From: Stenotrophomonas sp. UBA2629 | Lineage (GTDB): Bacteria; Pseudomonadota; Gammaproteobacteria; Xanthomonadales; Xanthomonadaceae | Direction: 5' to 3' | NCBI GenBank assembly: GCA_002359895.1 | Contig: DEOB01000010.1 | Span: forward strand, 194,378-258,377 | DNA length: 64,000 nucleotides | Shown here: piece by piece, positions 37,513 through 47,606 of the stretch | Layout of the letters: every line of letters begins with the position of its first letter | Position numbering within the stretch: position 1 is the stretch's first letter | Position numbers and translations under genes: made by a program | Notes under the pieces: model-generated | What the model was told of the DNA's origin: nothing | The model's input: the letters and a program-made list of their open reading frames with translations, nothing else | Database searches by the model: none

Positions 37513-39702
37513 ATGATCCAGGACATGAGTGCAGGGAAGCGGGAAGGTGTTTGGGGTGGGTTGAAGCATTCGGCTGCGGCCCAGTTGACCGCAATCTGGG
37601 CATTGCTGTGCCTGCCTTGGCTGGCCGGGTTTCGCGCCATTCCTTATGACGCGGCTCAACAGTTCTTTCCGGCGTTGAGTTTCGCCGCAGAGCAGCTCCG
37701 GCAATTGCAGGCCCCGTGGTGGAACCCCTATCTCTACGGCGGTTATCCGCAGTTGGCTGATCCGCAGATGATGACGCTGCAGCCGACAATGCTGGTGCCG
37801 ATGATGTTGGCGCCGACGTCGCTGCACTGGTTTGGTGTGGTGGTAATGCTGCATGTGTTGGCAGCCGGCCTGGGCGCACTGCGAGTAGCGCGTCACCATC
37901 AGTTGTCGCAGCTGTCTCAGCTGTTTTTCGCGGTCGTCGTGATGTTTGGTGGGGTTGCCGCGTCCCGTCTCCAGCACACGCCAATGATTGTCAGCTATTG
38001 CATGCTGCCCTGGCTTTGGCTGGGATTGTCGCGTTTGCGAGAGAACAAGCGTTGGGCCGACGTGCTGTTGAGCGGTGTCATCGGTGGCTTATGCGCGCTG
38101 CAGCTTACCCAGGTGACGTATTTCATTATTCTTGGGTGCGCAATTTATTCCGTGGCTGCGGTGGTACTAACGCAGGGACAACGCCGGCGTTTGATGCTGC
38201 AACTGGCGGCGGTGGCGTTGCTGGCAGGCATCATCAGTGCGCCGCAATGGCTGTCTACCCTGGCGTATCTGCCACAGACAAATCGTACCCAGATGTCTTT
38301 GGATGCTGCCGTTGAGGGAGCATTGCATTGGCAGTCCTTGGCGACATTGCTTTCCGGCGGTGTGTTCTCGCAGGGCCGGGGGGACAGCTGGGCTTTTGGT
38401 GATATCACCACGGACTATCTGTATTTCGGTGCTGCGCCATTGGCGTTTTGGCTGCTGTGGGGGGGCGCCGTGGTGCGCCATCATCCGGGCCGTGCACGAG
38501 TGGCGCTGTTGGTCATCGTGATGGCCGTGCTGTTTGCGTTGGGTGCGGCCACGCCCCTGTTTCCGTGGCTGTTCTCCTGGCTGCCGGGGCTGGATCTGTT
38601 CCGACGTCCAAGCGATGCGTTGTTCGTGACCGTGCCAGCTGCGGCATGGTTGGGTGCACAGGCGCTGCAGGCGGCCCTGCAGTCGCGCAAGCTGAGCCCG
38701 CATTGGCCGTCGGTGATCGTGATGGCTGCGATGCTGCTGCTGGCATGCGGCATTGCCTTGAAGACTGGGCATCCCGTTGCATTGCTCTGGCTGCTGGTCA
38801 GCGCCGTGTTGGGTGTACTTGTGGTCCGTCAGCTTCGGCAGCCGGTGGTCAAGGCGGGCATGGTGCTCGGCTTGGTGGTGGTAGATATGTTGCTGTTCAA
38901 CGTCGCCACCAGCTTCAACTCAAGGAGCTTGAGCCGGCAGGTGCTTACCTCCGAGCGATCAGGGCCGGGACACAGCGCTTACCGCATTCTGAAAGCTGAG
39001 CAGAACGGGGGAATTCCGCAACGAGCCGTTGCGTTTGAAATCGCTCAGCTCACCAATGGGGCCGCGGTTCATGGGCTGGCTTTGGCCAACGGATACAACC
39101 CACTGCAGAGTGCCGACTACTTGGCCATGGTCGGTATGCCAAATAGTCCGGTAAGCAGTGTCGGGAGCAAACAGGCAACGGAGTGGACGCCGGATTTCGA
39201 TGCCCCGCTGTACGACCTGTTGGGCCTGCGCTGGATTCTGGCAGTGACGCCCTTTGACGGTTCCACGACGTACGGGAAGTCACTGCAGGTGTTGGAGCGT
39301 GACGCGATTCTGCCGCGTGTGCTCAATCCGCAGTCGGTGAAACGTCATGAAGGGCGCCATCCGCCTGCTGGCGCATTCAACCAGACCGATTTCAACAACA
39401 CGCTGTGGTTGCAGGAAAGTACGGTCAGTGCGTGCCCCGACGCGGCAGGTGGGCGTGCAGAGGTTGCCGTACGGCGCTACGAGGCCAGCACGTTGACCCT
39501 GCACGTAAATGCACAAGCACCGGCATGGATCGTCATCAACGAGCTCAATGCACCGGGCTGGGTGGCTGAGATCGAAAACGTGCGCTTGCCGGTGTTGCAG
39601 GGTAACGGCCTGTTCCGTGCGCTGTGCGTTCCTGCAGGTAAACATGAGCTGGCGTTGCGTTACAGCCCCGTGGAGTTGTGGCAGACGGGGCTGCGCGGCT
39701 GA
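37513..39702 (+). CDS. YfhO-like polytopic membrane protein
   Basis: A 729-residue integral membrane protein similar in layout to the YfhO family and to GT-C glycosyltransferases. About 11-12 hydrophobic helices fill residues 25-470. Early loops carry DAAQQFFP and the NPYLYGGYPQLADPQMM pattern; the acidic residues before the first long loop are like those of the GT-C active site. A soluble beta-rich C-terminal domain (about residues 480-729) follows. It may help move or add a sugar at the membrane. ATG at 37513 is chosen; ATG at 37525 is possible. A GtrA-like gene converges on it 24 bases away. Confidence 0.8.
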   Translation: MIQDMSAGKREGVWGGLKHSAAAQLTAIWALLCLPWLAGFRAIPYDAAQQFFPALSFAAEQLRQLQAPWWNPYLYGGYPQLADPQMMTLQPTMLVPMMLAPTSLHWFGVVVMLHVLAAGLGALRVARHHQLSQLSQLFFAVVVMFGGVAASRLQHTPMIVSYCMLPWLWLGLSRLRENKRWADVLLSGVIGGLCALQLTQVTYFIILGCAIYSVAAVVLTQGQRRRLMLQLAAVALLAGIISAPQWLSTLAYLPQTNRTQMSLDAAVEGALHWQSLATLLSGGVFSQGRGDSWAFGDITTDYLYFGAAPLAFWLLWGGAVVRHHPGRARVALLVIVMAVLFALGAATPLFPWLFSWLPGLDLFRRPSDALFVTVPAAAWLGAQALQAALQSRKLSPHWPSVIVMAAMLLLACGIALKTGHPVALLWLLVSAVLGVLVVRQLRQPVVKAGMVLGLVVVDMLLFNVATSFNSRSLSRQVLTSERSGPGHSAYRILKAEQNGGIPQRAVAFEIAQLTNGAAVHGLALANGYNPLQSADYLAMVGMPNSPVSSVGSKQATEWTPDFDAPLYDLLGLRWILAVTPFDGSTTYGKSLQVLERDAILPRVLNPQSVKRHEGRHPPAGAFNQTDFNNTLWLQESTVSACPDAAGGRAEVAVRRYEASTLTLHVNAQAPAWIVINELNAPGWVAEIENVRLPVLQGNGLFRALCVPAGKHELALRYSPVELWQTGLRG

Positions 39703-39726
39703 TTTCAAGCACGCAGCTGATCGGCC

Positions 39727-40110
39727 TCAGCGGAAGACCACGTGCCGCAGCAGGAAGAATGAAATCAGCGCCAAGCCGCCTTCCACCAGCGGCTTGGCCA
39801 ACCAAGCGCCTTGAATGCCCAGACTGTGTGAGGCCCAGCTGACCAGGCCGGTACTGACGGCGGTGGCCAGCAGCCAGACTATGAGAAAGCGGCTGAAACG
39901 TTTCCAGCCGTGACGCTGTGCGCCTTGTTGCGCAAACGTGTAGCGCCCGTTGAGCCAGAAGCCCAGCACTGCACCGCTGATGCGGCCGAGGATGTTGCCA
40001 GGTACTGCGGGAAGACCCGCTGCGGTGGCCACGACAAACACCACCGAGTCCAACAGCAGCTGCAGCAGGCCGATGAGGATGTATTGGCTGCCTTGGCGGA
40101 ACAGGCTCAT
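39727..40110 (-). CDS. GtrA family membrane protein
   Basis: A 127-residue protein with four membrane helices and the GtrA family pattern (QYILIGLLQLLLDSVVFVV, then GRISGAVLGFWLNGRYTF and RFLIVWLLATAVSTGL). GtrA-like proteins are thought to flip or carry polyprenyl-linked sugars across the inner membrane. The neighbouring YfhO-like protein makes a joint role in a surface glycan plausible. It converges on that gene and is divergent from glmU. Confidence 0.88.
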   Translation of the reverse strand: MSLFRQGSQYILIGLLQLLLDSVVFVVATAAGLPAVPGNILGRISGAVLGFWLNGRYTFAQQGAQRHGWKRFSRFLIVWLLATAVSTGLVSWASHSLGIQGAWLAKPLVEGGLALISFFLLRHVVFR

Positions 40111-40195
40111 TGGGGTGGCTGCGGTGATTGATGGACTGCAATGCTAACCATTGCGGGCTTAGAATCCGATCATCAATTTCAGGAAGTCGTTGTCC

Positions 40196-41563
40196 ATGAG
40201 CCAGTCCCTGCACGTCATCATCCTTGCCGCCGGTGCGGGCAAGCGCATGAAATCGCTGCTGCCCAAGGTGTTGCAGCCGGTAGCCGGGCAGCCGATGTTG
40301 GCGCATGTGATTGCGACCGCCCGTGAGCTGCAGCCGGCCGGTATTCACCTGGTCTATGGTCACGGGGGCGCTGCGGTGCAGGCGGCGTTTGCCGAACAGC
40401 AGGACCTGACCTGGGCGGAGCAGAAGGAGCAGCTGGGCACCGGCCACGCGGTGCAGCAGGCCATGCCGAACGTGCCCGACACCGCGCAGGTGCTGGTGTT
40501 GTATGGCGATGTGCCCCTGATGCGCGCTGAGACACTCAAGGCCTTGCTGAAAGATGCGCCGCGCCTGGCGGTGCTGGTGGCCGAGTTGGAGAACCCCAAT
40601 GGCTACGGGCGTATCGTGCGCGATGCCGAGGGCAAAGTGGCTGCGATCGTGGAGCAGAAAGATGCCAACGATGAGCAGAAGCGTATCCGCACGATCAACA
40701 CCGGCATCATCACCGCCGAATCCACCGCGCTGCGGCGCTGGTTGGGCTCGCTGTCCAATGCCAATGCGCAGGGCGAGTATTACCTGACGGATGTGTTTGC
40801 TTCGGCCGCTGCCGAGTACACACCGGCGGAGATGGTTTACGTGGCCGACGCGCAGGAAGCTGAGGGGGCAAATGACCCTTGGCAGCTGTCGCAGCTGGAG
40901 CGTGCATGGCAACTGCGTGCCGCCAAGGCGCTATGTGAGCAGGGCGCGCGGCTGCTGGATCCTTCGCGCTTTGATCTGCGTGGCACGGTGAAGGTGGGCC
41001 GGGATGTGCAGATAGATGCCAACGTGGTGCTGGAAGGTGAGATTGAACTGGGCGATGGCGTCATCATTGGTCCGTTCGTACGGCTGAAGAACGTTACCTT
41101 GGGCGCAGGTACGGAAGTGCGTGCGCATTGCGACCTGGAAGGTGTGATTGCCGAAGGTGCTGCACAGATTGGCCCGTTTGCACGATTGCGCCCGGGCACG
41201 CTGTTGGCCGATGGCGTGCACGTGGGCAACTTTGTGGAGACCAAGAAGGTCAGCCTGGGCAAAGGCAGCAAGGCCAACCACCTGACCTATCTGGGCGATG
41301 CGGTGATTGGCAGTGGTACCAATATTGGCGCCGGTACCATCACCTGCAACTACGATGGCGTGAACAAATTCCAGACGGTGATTGGTGACAAGGTGTTCGT
41401 TGGTTCCAACAGTTCGCTGGTGGCGCCGGTGACGCTGGAAGATGGCGCCACCATTGGTGCCGGCTCGGTGATCACCCGCACGGCGCCCTCGGACAAACTC
41501 ACTGTGGCCCGCAGCCGGCAGCAGACGATTGATGGTTGGGTCCGGCCCGTCAAAAAAAGCTGA
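40196..41563 (+). CDS. glmU: Bifunctional UDP-N-acetylglucosamine pyrophosphorylase / glucosamine-1-phosphate acetyltransferase
   Basis: GlmU makes UDP-GlcNAc for peptidoglycan and lipopolysaccharide in two steps. At 455 residues it has both domains: the N-terminal uridylyltransferase with [27 protein letters not shown] and LYGDVPLM, and the C-terminal left-handed beta-helix with hexapeptide repeats ([46 protein letters not shown]). AGGAAG lies before the ATG at 40196. The partner glmS is in the same window at 58374 but is not linked in an operon. Confidence 0.98.
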   Translation: MSQSLHVIILAAGAGKRMKSLLPKVLQPVAGQPMLAHVIATARELQPAGIHLVYGHGGAAVQAAFAEQQDLTWAEQKEQLGTGHAVQQAMPNVPDTAQVLVLYGDVPLMRAETLKALLKDAPRLAVLVAELENPNGYGRIVRDAEGKVAAIVEQKDANDEQKRIRTINTGIITAESTALRRWLGSLSNANAQGEYYLTDVFASAAAEYTPAEMVYVADAQEAEGANDPWQLSQLERAWQLRAAKALCEQGARLLDPSRFDLRGTVKVGRDVQIDANVVLEGEIELGDGVIIGPFVRLKNVTLGAGTEVRAHCDLEGVIAEGAAQIGPFARLRPGTLLADGVHVGNFVETKKVSLGKGSKANHLTYLGDAVIGSGTNIGAGTITCNYDGVNKFQTVIGDKVFVGSNSSLVAPVTLEDGATIGAGSVITRTAPSDKLTVARSRQQTIDGWVRPVKKS

Positions 41564-42065
41564 AATTCGCTTGGCACAGCGCGAGGACCTCGCGCGGTTG
41601 CCGGTGATTGAACAGCGCGCCGGTGAGCGCCTGCGAGGCCATGTCGCCTGGCAGGTGTTCTGCGTATGCCCGACCGATGTCGCGGTGTTTGAGCGGGGAA
41701 TGGAACATCAATCACTGTGGGTGATTGAGTGCGGCGATGGCGGTGTTGTCGGCCATCTACTGGCCGGTGTGCTGGAGGAAGACTTCCATATTCTGCAGAT
41801 GGACGTGCTGCCGCAGCACGGCCGCAGAGGGCATGGGCGGGCACTGTTGCGGCATGCGTTGATGCAGGCGCTGCAACGCGGGCACCGTCGTGCCGTGCTC
41901 ACCACCCTATGTGATGTGCCTTGGAATGCGCCCTTCTACGCCAGCGAGGGTTTTCACATATGGCCATCTGAGGCGTGGGGCCAGGGCATGCAGGCGGTGA
42001 TGGCCGAAGAAGACGCTGCGGGCTTTCCGATGGCGTTACGGGTTGCGATGCTGCGTCGGCTGTGA
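41532..42065 (+). CDS. GNAT family N-acetyltransferase
   Basis: A 177-residue acetyltransferase-fold protein. The region [18 protein letters not shown] starts the fold. The acetyl-CoA binding motif is [20 protein letters not shown] (the RxxGxG loop), and [10 protein letters not shown] is the usual late helix. The substrate is unknown. The start lies inside the 3' end of glmU (32-base overlap), so the two genes are likely translationally coupled. Confidence 0.85.
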   Translation: MVGSGPSKKAEIRLAQREDLARLPVIEQRAGERLRGHVAWQVFCVCPTDVAVFERGMEHQSLWVIECGDGGVVGHLLAGVLEEDFHILQMDVLPQHGRRGHGRALLRHALMQALQRGHRRAVLTTLCDVPWNAPFYASEGFHIWPSEAWGQGMQAVMAEEDAAGFPMALRVAMLRRL

Positions 42066-42279
42066 TTTGGCCGGATTGGCGTTGTGGGGCCTTGCCCGAT
42101 GGCGTCACGCGGAGACGGTGATCGGCGTGATGGCCTTGCAGCATGTTTCACGCAACTGGCGTGTTGTTGTCGGCCAAGGCCAGTACATCCGCAGTCCCGG
42201 GCAGGCCTTGTCCGGGGTGGCTACACGCACTCTCCTTCGCATTTCTTCGCAGAATGGGCACGAATGCCGAAAGGCCGCC

Positions 42280-43632
42280 TCAGTCGTGCGGCAGCAGAAT
42301 GGCCACGCACAGGCCGCCTTCGTTGCGGTTCTGCAGCGAGATGCGGCCACCATGTGCTTCGATGATCTCGCGTGTCAGCGCAAGACCCAGGCCGGTACCG
42401 TTGCGCTTGGTGGAGTAGAACGGCATCAACGCGTTCTGCAGCACCGCCTCGTTCATGCCGCTGCCGCGGTCCAGCACTTCGATACGCAGCCAATGCGGTA
42501 GGCGGGTCAAGCGTAGTTCGACCGCATCATCCGGCGCGCCGTTGTCATTGCCGGCTTCGTGCGCGTTTTTGAGCAGATTCAACAACGCCTGGGAGAACTG
42601 TGCCTGGTCGATACGGCTGCTCAGATCTTCCGGTGGCGGCTCCATGCGGAAGCTGATCTGCTGCTGCAGCCCGTGCAGGAAGTTGCGCCAGACCACGGTG
42701 TTCAACTGCGGCTGCGGCAGCTTGGCAAAGCGCGCATAGCCGCGAATGAAGCCTTCAAGATGACGTGCGCGCTCTTCGACGGTGCCGAAGATATCTTCCA
42801 GCCGGTCGAAGCGGTTGCGTCGTACCAGCTCGGCGCCGGAGTGTGCCAGCGATGCAATCGGCGCCAGTGAGTTGTTCAACTCGTGGCTGATCACGCGGAT
42901 CACTTTTTTCCAGGTCTGTACTTCCTGGCGGCGCAACTCTGCAGTGAGCAGACGCAGCAACAACAGCTCGTGTGGACGGCCGTTGAGGTGGAAGTTGCGA
43001 CGTGACAGGTGATAGATCTGCTCGTCTTCGTCGTCGCCTTCTTCGGCATCGGGCTCGCGCACCGCGAACAGGCTGTCGCCACCGCGCGCGATGGCGTTGC
43101 GCAGTTCCATCGGCATGTCTTCCAGCAGCTCCTGTACGCGCTTGCCTTCCAGCTTCCAGCCGCCGTGCAGCAGCTTGCGCGCGGCGGTGTTGGAGAAGGC
43201 GACGCGTTGAATGCCATCGCCGCCGTCGGTGAGCAGCAGCATCGCCACCGGTGTGTTCTGCACCATGGTGTCCAGCAGCAGTTCGCGTTGCACCAGCGAC
43301 TGGCGCTGTTCGCGCAGCACTTCGCCGAGTTCGGCGTGGGCCTTCACCAGCTGTGCGAATTCGTCGTTGCTGCGCCAATGCACGCCGAAGTTGTATTCGC
43401 CATCGCGGTAGCTGCTGGTGGTGCCGGACAGCGCACGCAGCAACGAGCGGATGGGCGAGGTGGCGCGGTGCAGCGCGTACCACATCAATGCCAGCAGGAT
43501 CACCGCCGAGGTGACCACGACCAGCCAGCCGTGGTCCATCCAGTACGCCAGCATCCACGGCAGCGCCGCCGCCAATGCAAGCACCGGCAGAAGGCGTAGA
43601 AACAGGCTGGTGGTGAAGGAGCGTGGTCTCAC
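42280..43632 (-). CDS. Sensor histidine kinase, NtrY-like, with very short periplasmic loop
   Basis: A 450-residue membrane kinase. Two hydrophobic helices (about residues 9-31 and 36-53) are separated by only MDHG, so there is almost no periplasmic sensor. A linker and PAS-like region (about 115-225) follow. The phosphoacceptor box is ISHELNNSLAPI with His250; the ATP-binding domain has the N box NLLKNAHEA (about 352-360), G1 DRGSGM and G2 GTGLGL. It is the last gene of the transport operon, 10 bases after the sigma-54 regulator, and is its presumed partner. The short loop suggests sensing within the membrane, or of the transporter itself. Confidence 0.93.
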   Translation of the reverse strand: MRPRSFTTSLFLRLLPVLALAAALPWMLAYWMDHGWLVVVTSAVILLALMWYALHRATSPIRSLLRALSGTTSSYRDGEYNFGVHWRSNDEFAQLVKAHAELGEVLREQRQSLVQRELLLDTMVQNTPVAMLLLTDGGDGIQRVAFSNTAARKLLHGGWKLEGKRVQELLEDMPMELRNAIARGGDSLFAVREPDAEEGDDEDEQIYHLSRRNFHLNGRPHELLLLRLLTAELRRQEVQTWKKVIRVISHELNNSLAPIASLAHSGAELVRRNRFDRLEDIFGTVEERARHLEGFIRGYARFAKLPQPQLNTVVWRNFLHGLQQQISFRMEPPPEDLSSRIDQAQFSQALLNLLKNAHEAGNDNGAPDDAVELRLTRLPHWLRIEVLDRGSGMNEAVLQNALMPFYSTKRNGTGLGLALTREIIEAHGGRISLQNRNEGGLCVAILLPHD

Positions 43633-43642
43633 CGGGAAGTTC

Positions 43643-44986
43643 TCATTCGCGCGGAATGCCGTGGCGGTCCATGCGACGGTACAGCGCCTGGCGGCTCAGG
43701 CCCAGCTCTGCCGCCGCCTGGGCGATGACGCCACCGGCGTGTTCCAGTGCGGCAGTGATGCGTGCGCGGTCGGGCTCTTCCGCCCCTTGTGTTGCCGGCC
43801 GTGCGGGCGCACGTGGCAGGTTGAGATCGGTCACCTCGATACGTTGGCCTTGTGCGAGCAGGCTGGCGCGCTGGATGACGTTGCGCAGTTCGCGTACGTT
43901 GCCCGGCCAGTTGTGCCGCTGCAGTGCCTGCGTGGCCTGCGGTGACAGCGGCTTGCCTTCATCGCCGAGAAAGTGACGCGCCAGCGGCAGAATGTCTTCG
44001 CGGCGTTCGGCCAGCGCGGGGAGTGCCAACTCCACCGTGTTGAGGCGGTAGTAGAGATCCTCGCGGAAGCTGCCGTCGCGGATCATCGCGGGCAGATCGG
44101 CATTGGTGGCGCTGACCACACGCACTTTGACCTGACGCTCGCGGTTGGAACCCAGCCGTTCAAAGCGGCCGGTTTCCAGCACGCGCAGCAGCTTCATCTG
44201 GCCGGTGAGCGAGAGGTTGCCGATTTCGTCCAGGAACAAGGTGCCGCCGTCAGCCGCTTCAAACTTGCCTTCGCGCGCTTTGTTGGCGCCGGTGTAAGCA
44301 CCGGCCTCGGCACCAAACAGTTCGGCTTCGATCAACTCGGACGGAATGGCACCGCAGTTGAGCGCCACGAAAGGACCTTTGCGCTGGGCCGAGTTGGCCT
44401 GGATGATCTCGGCGATTTTTTCCTTGCCGGCACCATTGGGGCCGGTGATCAGCACGGGCAGTTCCGAACGCGCTACCTGGCAGGCCAGGGCGATGACCCG
44501 CTCGCTGGCCGGGTCGGCAAACACCAGTGCGCGCAGGTCGTAGCGCTCATGCAGGCTCTTGCGCTGGGCCAGCTCGCGTTGCCGGCGACGGGCCAGTTCG
44601 CGGCGGGTTTCGGCCAGTTCCATCAGGTTGTTGACGGTGGTCAGCAGGCGTCCGTCGTCCCAGGGTTTGGCCAGGTAATCGGCGGCGCCGGCTTTGACCA
44701 GCTCCACCGCGCTGTCCAGGTGTGTCCACGCAGTGAGCAGAATCACCGGTAGATCCGGATGGGCGTTGCGTATGTCCCGGAACAGGGCCTGGCCTTCTTC
44801 ACCGGAGGTGGTGTCGGCGGTGAAGTTCATGTCCTGCAGAACCAGGTCGAACTCCTGTTCGCGCAGCATCGCCAGCCCTTGCTCGGGCGAGGTGGCGTGG
44901 CGGGTCTCGATGTCGTGCAGGGAGAACAGCACGTCCAGCGCGGTGGCCACGGCGGTGTTGTCGTCGATGATCAGGATCTGCGGCAT
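43643..44986 (-). CDS. Sigma-54-dependent response regulator (NtrC family)
   Basis: A 447-residue activator with three domains. The receiver domain (1-120) has the acidic pair in LIIDDN, phospho-Asp52 (LQDMNF) and Lys107. The AAA+ domain (about 150-375) has Walker A GPNGAGKE, the sigma-54 contact loop as GAYTGA instead of GAFTGA, and Walker B GGTLFLDEIG. The C-terminal Fis-type helix-turn-helix reads QAAAELGLSRQALYRRMDR. The ATG at 44986 is used; a TTG five codons upstream is the alternative. It should activate the sigma-54 promoter found in front of this same operon. Confidence 0.95.
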   Translation of the reverse strand: MPQILIIDDNTAVATALDVLFSLHDIETRHATSPEQGLAMLREQEFDLVLQDMNFTADTTSGEEGQALFRDIRNAHPDLPVILLTAWTHLDSAVELVKAGAADYLAKPWDDGRLLTTVNNLMELAETRRELARRRQRELAQRKSLHERYDLRALVFADPASERVIALACQVARSELPVLITGPNGAGKEKIAEIIQANSAQRKGPFVALNCGAIPSELIEAELFGAEAGAYTGANKAREGKFEAADGGTLFLDEIGNLSLTGQMKLLRVLETGRFERLGSNRERQVKVRVVSATNADLPAMIRDGSFREDLYYRLNTVELALPALAERREDILPLARHFLGDEGKPLSPQATQALQRHNWPGNVRELRNVIQRASLLAQGQRIEVTDLNLPRAPARPATQGAEEPDRARITAALEHAGGVIAQAAAELGLSRQALYRRMDRHGIPRE

Positions 44987-45040
44987 CAGGGGGTCTGGCA
45001 AACGGTGGGTGGTCGCCGGTGTGGCGTTGAAGTCAGCACA

Positions 45041-46261
45041 TTACACGCTGCGGGTCGCGCTGGCAGGTGGCAGACGTGCGGCGCGGCGCGCGGGCAGCAG
45101 CACCGCCAGTTGTCCCAGCAGTACCAGCAACAGCGCTGCGGTGGGCAGGTAAGCCAGCGGCAGGCGCGGCAGCTCGTAATACTGCATCAGCCATTGGTTG
45201 ATCAGCACCGCCAGCAGCAGCCCGACGAACAGGCCGAGGCAACTGAGCAGCAGGTTCTCGGCCAGGAAGTGGCGCAGGATCTGCGCACGCGTGGCACCCA
45301 ATGCGCGACGGATGCCGATCTGCCGGGTGCGTTGTTGTATCCAGTAGCCACTCAGGCTGGCGATGCCGATCAGGGTGATGGTGGCGATGACGGCATTGAC
45401 CGTGACCAGCAGCCACACCGCTGCGCGGCGCGTGCGAAGGCCTTTTTCCCGCAGTTGTTCGTACTCGGCGACCACCGGCTCGAAGCCCTTGGCCATCTGC
45501 CCGAGGTAGGTGTCTTTCAGCACCTGCGGCACGGCTTTGAGCACAGCGCTGCGCTGCGCGGCATCGGCGCGGACGACGAAGCTGAGCAACGGCAGGCTGG
45601 CGGCGCGACGCGGTACCAACATGGCGAACTCGGCCTTGCCGTCGTCCAGCTCGGCAAGCTGGTAGCGCATCAGGTGGGCCACCACGCCGACCACTACATA
45701 CCGCGTCTTGCCTTCGTCGCTGGTGAGCGACTGGCCGACCGGATTGTCGTTGCCAAACAACGCGCGGGCCAGCGCTTCGGTAAGGATGACCGGCGTGGTC
45801 ACACTGTCGTTGTTGCTCAGCTGCAGGTCGCTGTATTCCTCGTCGAGGAAATCACGGCCACGGCTGAGTTGCAGGCCGTAGGTGTCGATCAGCTTTTCGC
45901 CCATGAAGCCGCTGACCTGCAACGCAGGGCCATTGCGTGATTTGACGTCAAAGACCATCGTCAATGTCTGCCGCATGGGAGCGCCGACCACCGCCGAGGC
46001 GTGCTTGACGCCGGGAATGCGGGCCAGTGCATCGGCCCCGGCGCGGCCCTGCGCGGCGGTCCACGTGCCGCCGCCGTTGACCACCTGGTCCACGACAATG
46101 ATTTCGTTGCGGGCAATGCCGTCGTTGGTGAGCAGCGGGCCGGCCTGCTGCACCAGCAGGAACAGCGTGTTGCACAGAATGGCGCTTGCCACCGCGATCT
46201 GCAGCACGATCAACCACGGCATCATCGGATGGCGGCGCAGCGGAGAAATGAGAGCGTTCAT
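45041..46261 (-). CDS. FtsX/MacB-type ABC permease, B type, pair 4
   Basis: A 406-residue permease with the MacB layout: one N-terminal membrane helix (MPWLIVLQIAVASAILCNTL), a periplasmic domain of about 240 residues, and three C-terminal helices. The coupling motif is RTRQIGIRRALGATR, and the end is PPASATRSV, shared by all B-type permeases here. The N terminus, MNALISPLRRH, differs from the MDIRPI or MDIKPI of the other three B proteins, so this is the most diverged member. It follows the pair-4 A gene by 13 bases and precedes the regulator gene. Confidence 0.93.
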   Translation of the reverse strand: MNALISPLRRHPMMPWLIVLQIAVASAILCNTLFLLVQQAGPLLTNDGIARNEIIVVDQVVNGGGTWTAAQGRAGADALARIPGVKHASAVVGAPMRQTLTMVFDVKSRNGPALQVSGFMGEKLIDTYGLQLSRGRDFLDEEYSDLQLSNNDSVTTPVILTEALARALFGNDNPVGQSLTSDEGKTRYVVVGVVAHLMRYQLAELDDGKAEFAMLVPRRAASLPLLSFVVRADAAQRSAVLKAVPQVLKDTYLGQMAKGFEPVVAEYEQLREKGLRTRRAAVWLLVTVNAVIATITLIGIASLSGYWIQQRTRQIGIRRALGATRAQILRHFLAENLLLSCLGLFVGLLLAVLINQWLMQYYELPRLPLAYLPTAALLLVLLGQLAVLLPARRAARLPPASATRSV

Positions 46262-46274
46262 GCGCGTGCCCCGT

Positions 46275-47606
46275 TCAAAGTGTTTTTACCTGCAAAGCAG
46301 GCTCCTGACGTGCGGCGCGCAGGGCCGGCAGCAGCCCAACCAGCACGCCGGTGACCAAGGCCAACAGCACCAGCAGTGCGAACAGCGACGGATTGAGCCG
46401 CGCCAACGGTGCGTAATCCTCACCTTGTTGCCGCATCAGCCACAGGCCGGCCAGGGTAAGTGGCCAGGCCAGCAATCCGCCAAGCAGGCCCGCCAGTGTG
46501 GATTCCACCATGCAGGTGGCGATGATCGCGCGGCGTGGTGCGCCCAGCACGCGGCGCACGCCGTATTCGTTGGAGCGGCGCAGGAAACGTGCGGCCAACA
46601 AGCCGGCCACGTTGACCAGGCACAGCACCAATAGGCCGATGGCCAGCCACAGATTCAGGCGCACGCTGTCGGGCACCACGCGGTTGTGATGCAGCCACTG
46701 CGGCATGGAATGCAGGCGTGTGGCAGGTGCGCGCGGGAAGATGCCGGCGGCGTGGCGATCAGTGGCGAACGCCAGCAGGCTTTGCGCGTAGCTACGGTGT
46801 TGCTGCGCATCGTCCAGTTCCGCCCACAGCACCAGCCAACGGCATTGCTCCACGTTGACCTGGTCAAAGCGGAAGCCACCAAAGCCACCTCCATCGCAGA
46901 CGCGGGTGCTGCTGATTTCAATGCCTGAGGCCAGCGCGGCCTCGGCCGGAACGAATACCTCATCGCCATCGCCTTGCCAGCCGGCATCGCTGGCAGGCAA
47001 AAAGTGCGGACGCGGGCGCGGCGCCCAGCGTTCGCTGATGCCGATGACACGGAAGGTATGCGTGCCCAACCGTACTTCGCCACCTACGCCGTCTTCGCGG
47101 CCGAGCAGGCGTTGGCTCAAGGCGCGGCTGATGACGACAACCGGTGTGCGTGATGCCTCTTCTTCTGGCGTCCAGAAGCGGCCCTGACGCAGTGGCACTT
47201 CGAACATCGGCAGCATCGGCCCGAGTGCCATGACCGCTGATACCTGATTGTTGGCACTGCCATCGGTGTTGGTGACCGTCACGGGCGCGGTGACCAGTGC
47301 GGTCTGGCGGATGTCCGGGCGCAGTTGCTGCATGGCGCGCGCATCGCTCAGTTTCCACAACGGTGGGATGGGTGAGCCATCGCCGTACTTGTCACTCTCA
47401 CCGCTTTTAGCTGCCGCGCGCGAGTCCGCCCATGCCATGTACAGCTTGTGACTGACGCCGGGCAACGGGTCCGCACCCAGCACCGAGAGCAGCGTGAGCA
47501 TGGTCATCACCGAGGCCAAGCCAAGGCCCAGCGTGAGGACCACCAAGGCCATCGTGCGGGGGTGGCGCAGGCCGCCGCGCAAGCCGGTTTCCAGTGTGTA
47601 GTTCAT
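46275..47606 (-). CDS. FtsX/MacB-type ABC permease, A type, pair 4
   Basis: A 443-residue permease with one N-terminal helix (MALVVLTLGLGLASVMTML), a large periplasmic domain and three C-terminal helices. It has the A-type features: the coupling motif RRSNEYGVRRVLGAPR, the end ALQVKTL, and the periplasmic Cys pair (RVCDGG and EQCRWLVLWAEL). It is the most diverged of the four A proteins. Its ATG overlaps the stop of the SnoaL-like gene by 4 bases, so the two are translated together. Confidence 0.93.
   Translation of the reverse strand: MNYTLETGLRGGLRHPRTMALVVLTLGLGLASVMTMLTLLSVLGADPLPGVSHKLYMAWADSRAAAKSGESDKYGDGSPIPPLWKLSDARAMQQLRPDIRQTALVTAPVTVTNTDGSANNQVSAVMALGPMLPMFEVPLRQGRFWTPEEEASRTPVVVISRALSQRLLGREDGVGGEVRLGTHTFRVIGISERWAPRPRPHFLPASDAGWQGDGDEVFVPAEAALASGIEISSTRVCDGGGFGGFRFDQVNVEQCRWLVLWAELDDAQQHRSYAQSLLAFATDRHAAGIFPRAPATRLHSMPQWLHHNRVVPDSVRLNLWLAIGLLVLCLVNVAGLLAARFLRRSNEYGVRRVLGAPRRAIIATCMVESTLAGLLGGLLAWPLTLAGLWLMRQQGEDYAPLARLNPSLFALLVLLALVTGVLVGLLPALRAARQEPALQVKTL

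Noticed and set aside
42066..42279. 214-base gap between the acetyltransferase and histidine kinase genes
   Set aside because: Looked for a small gene, terminator or repeat; nothing convincing was found.
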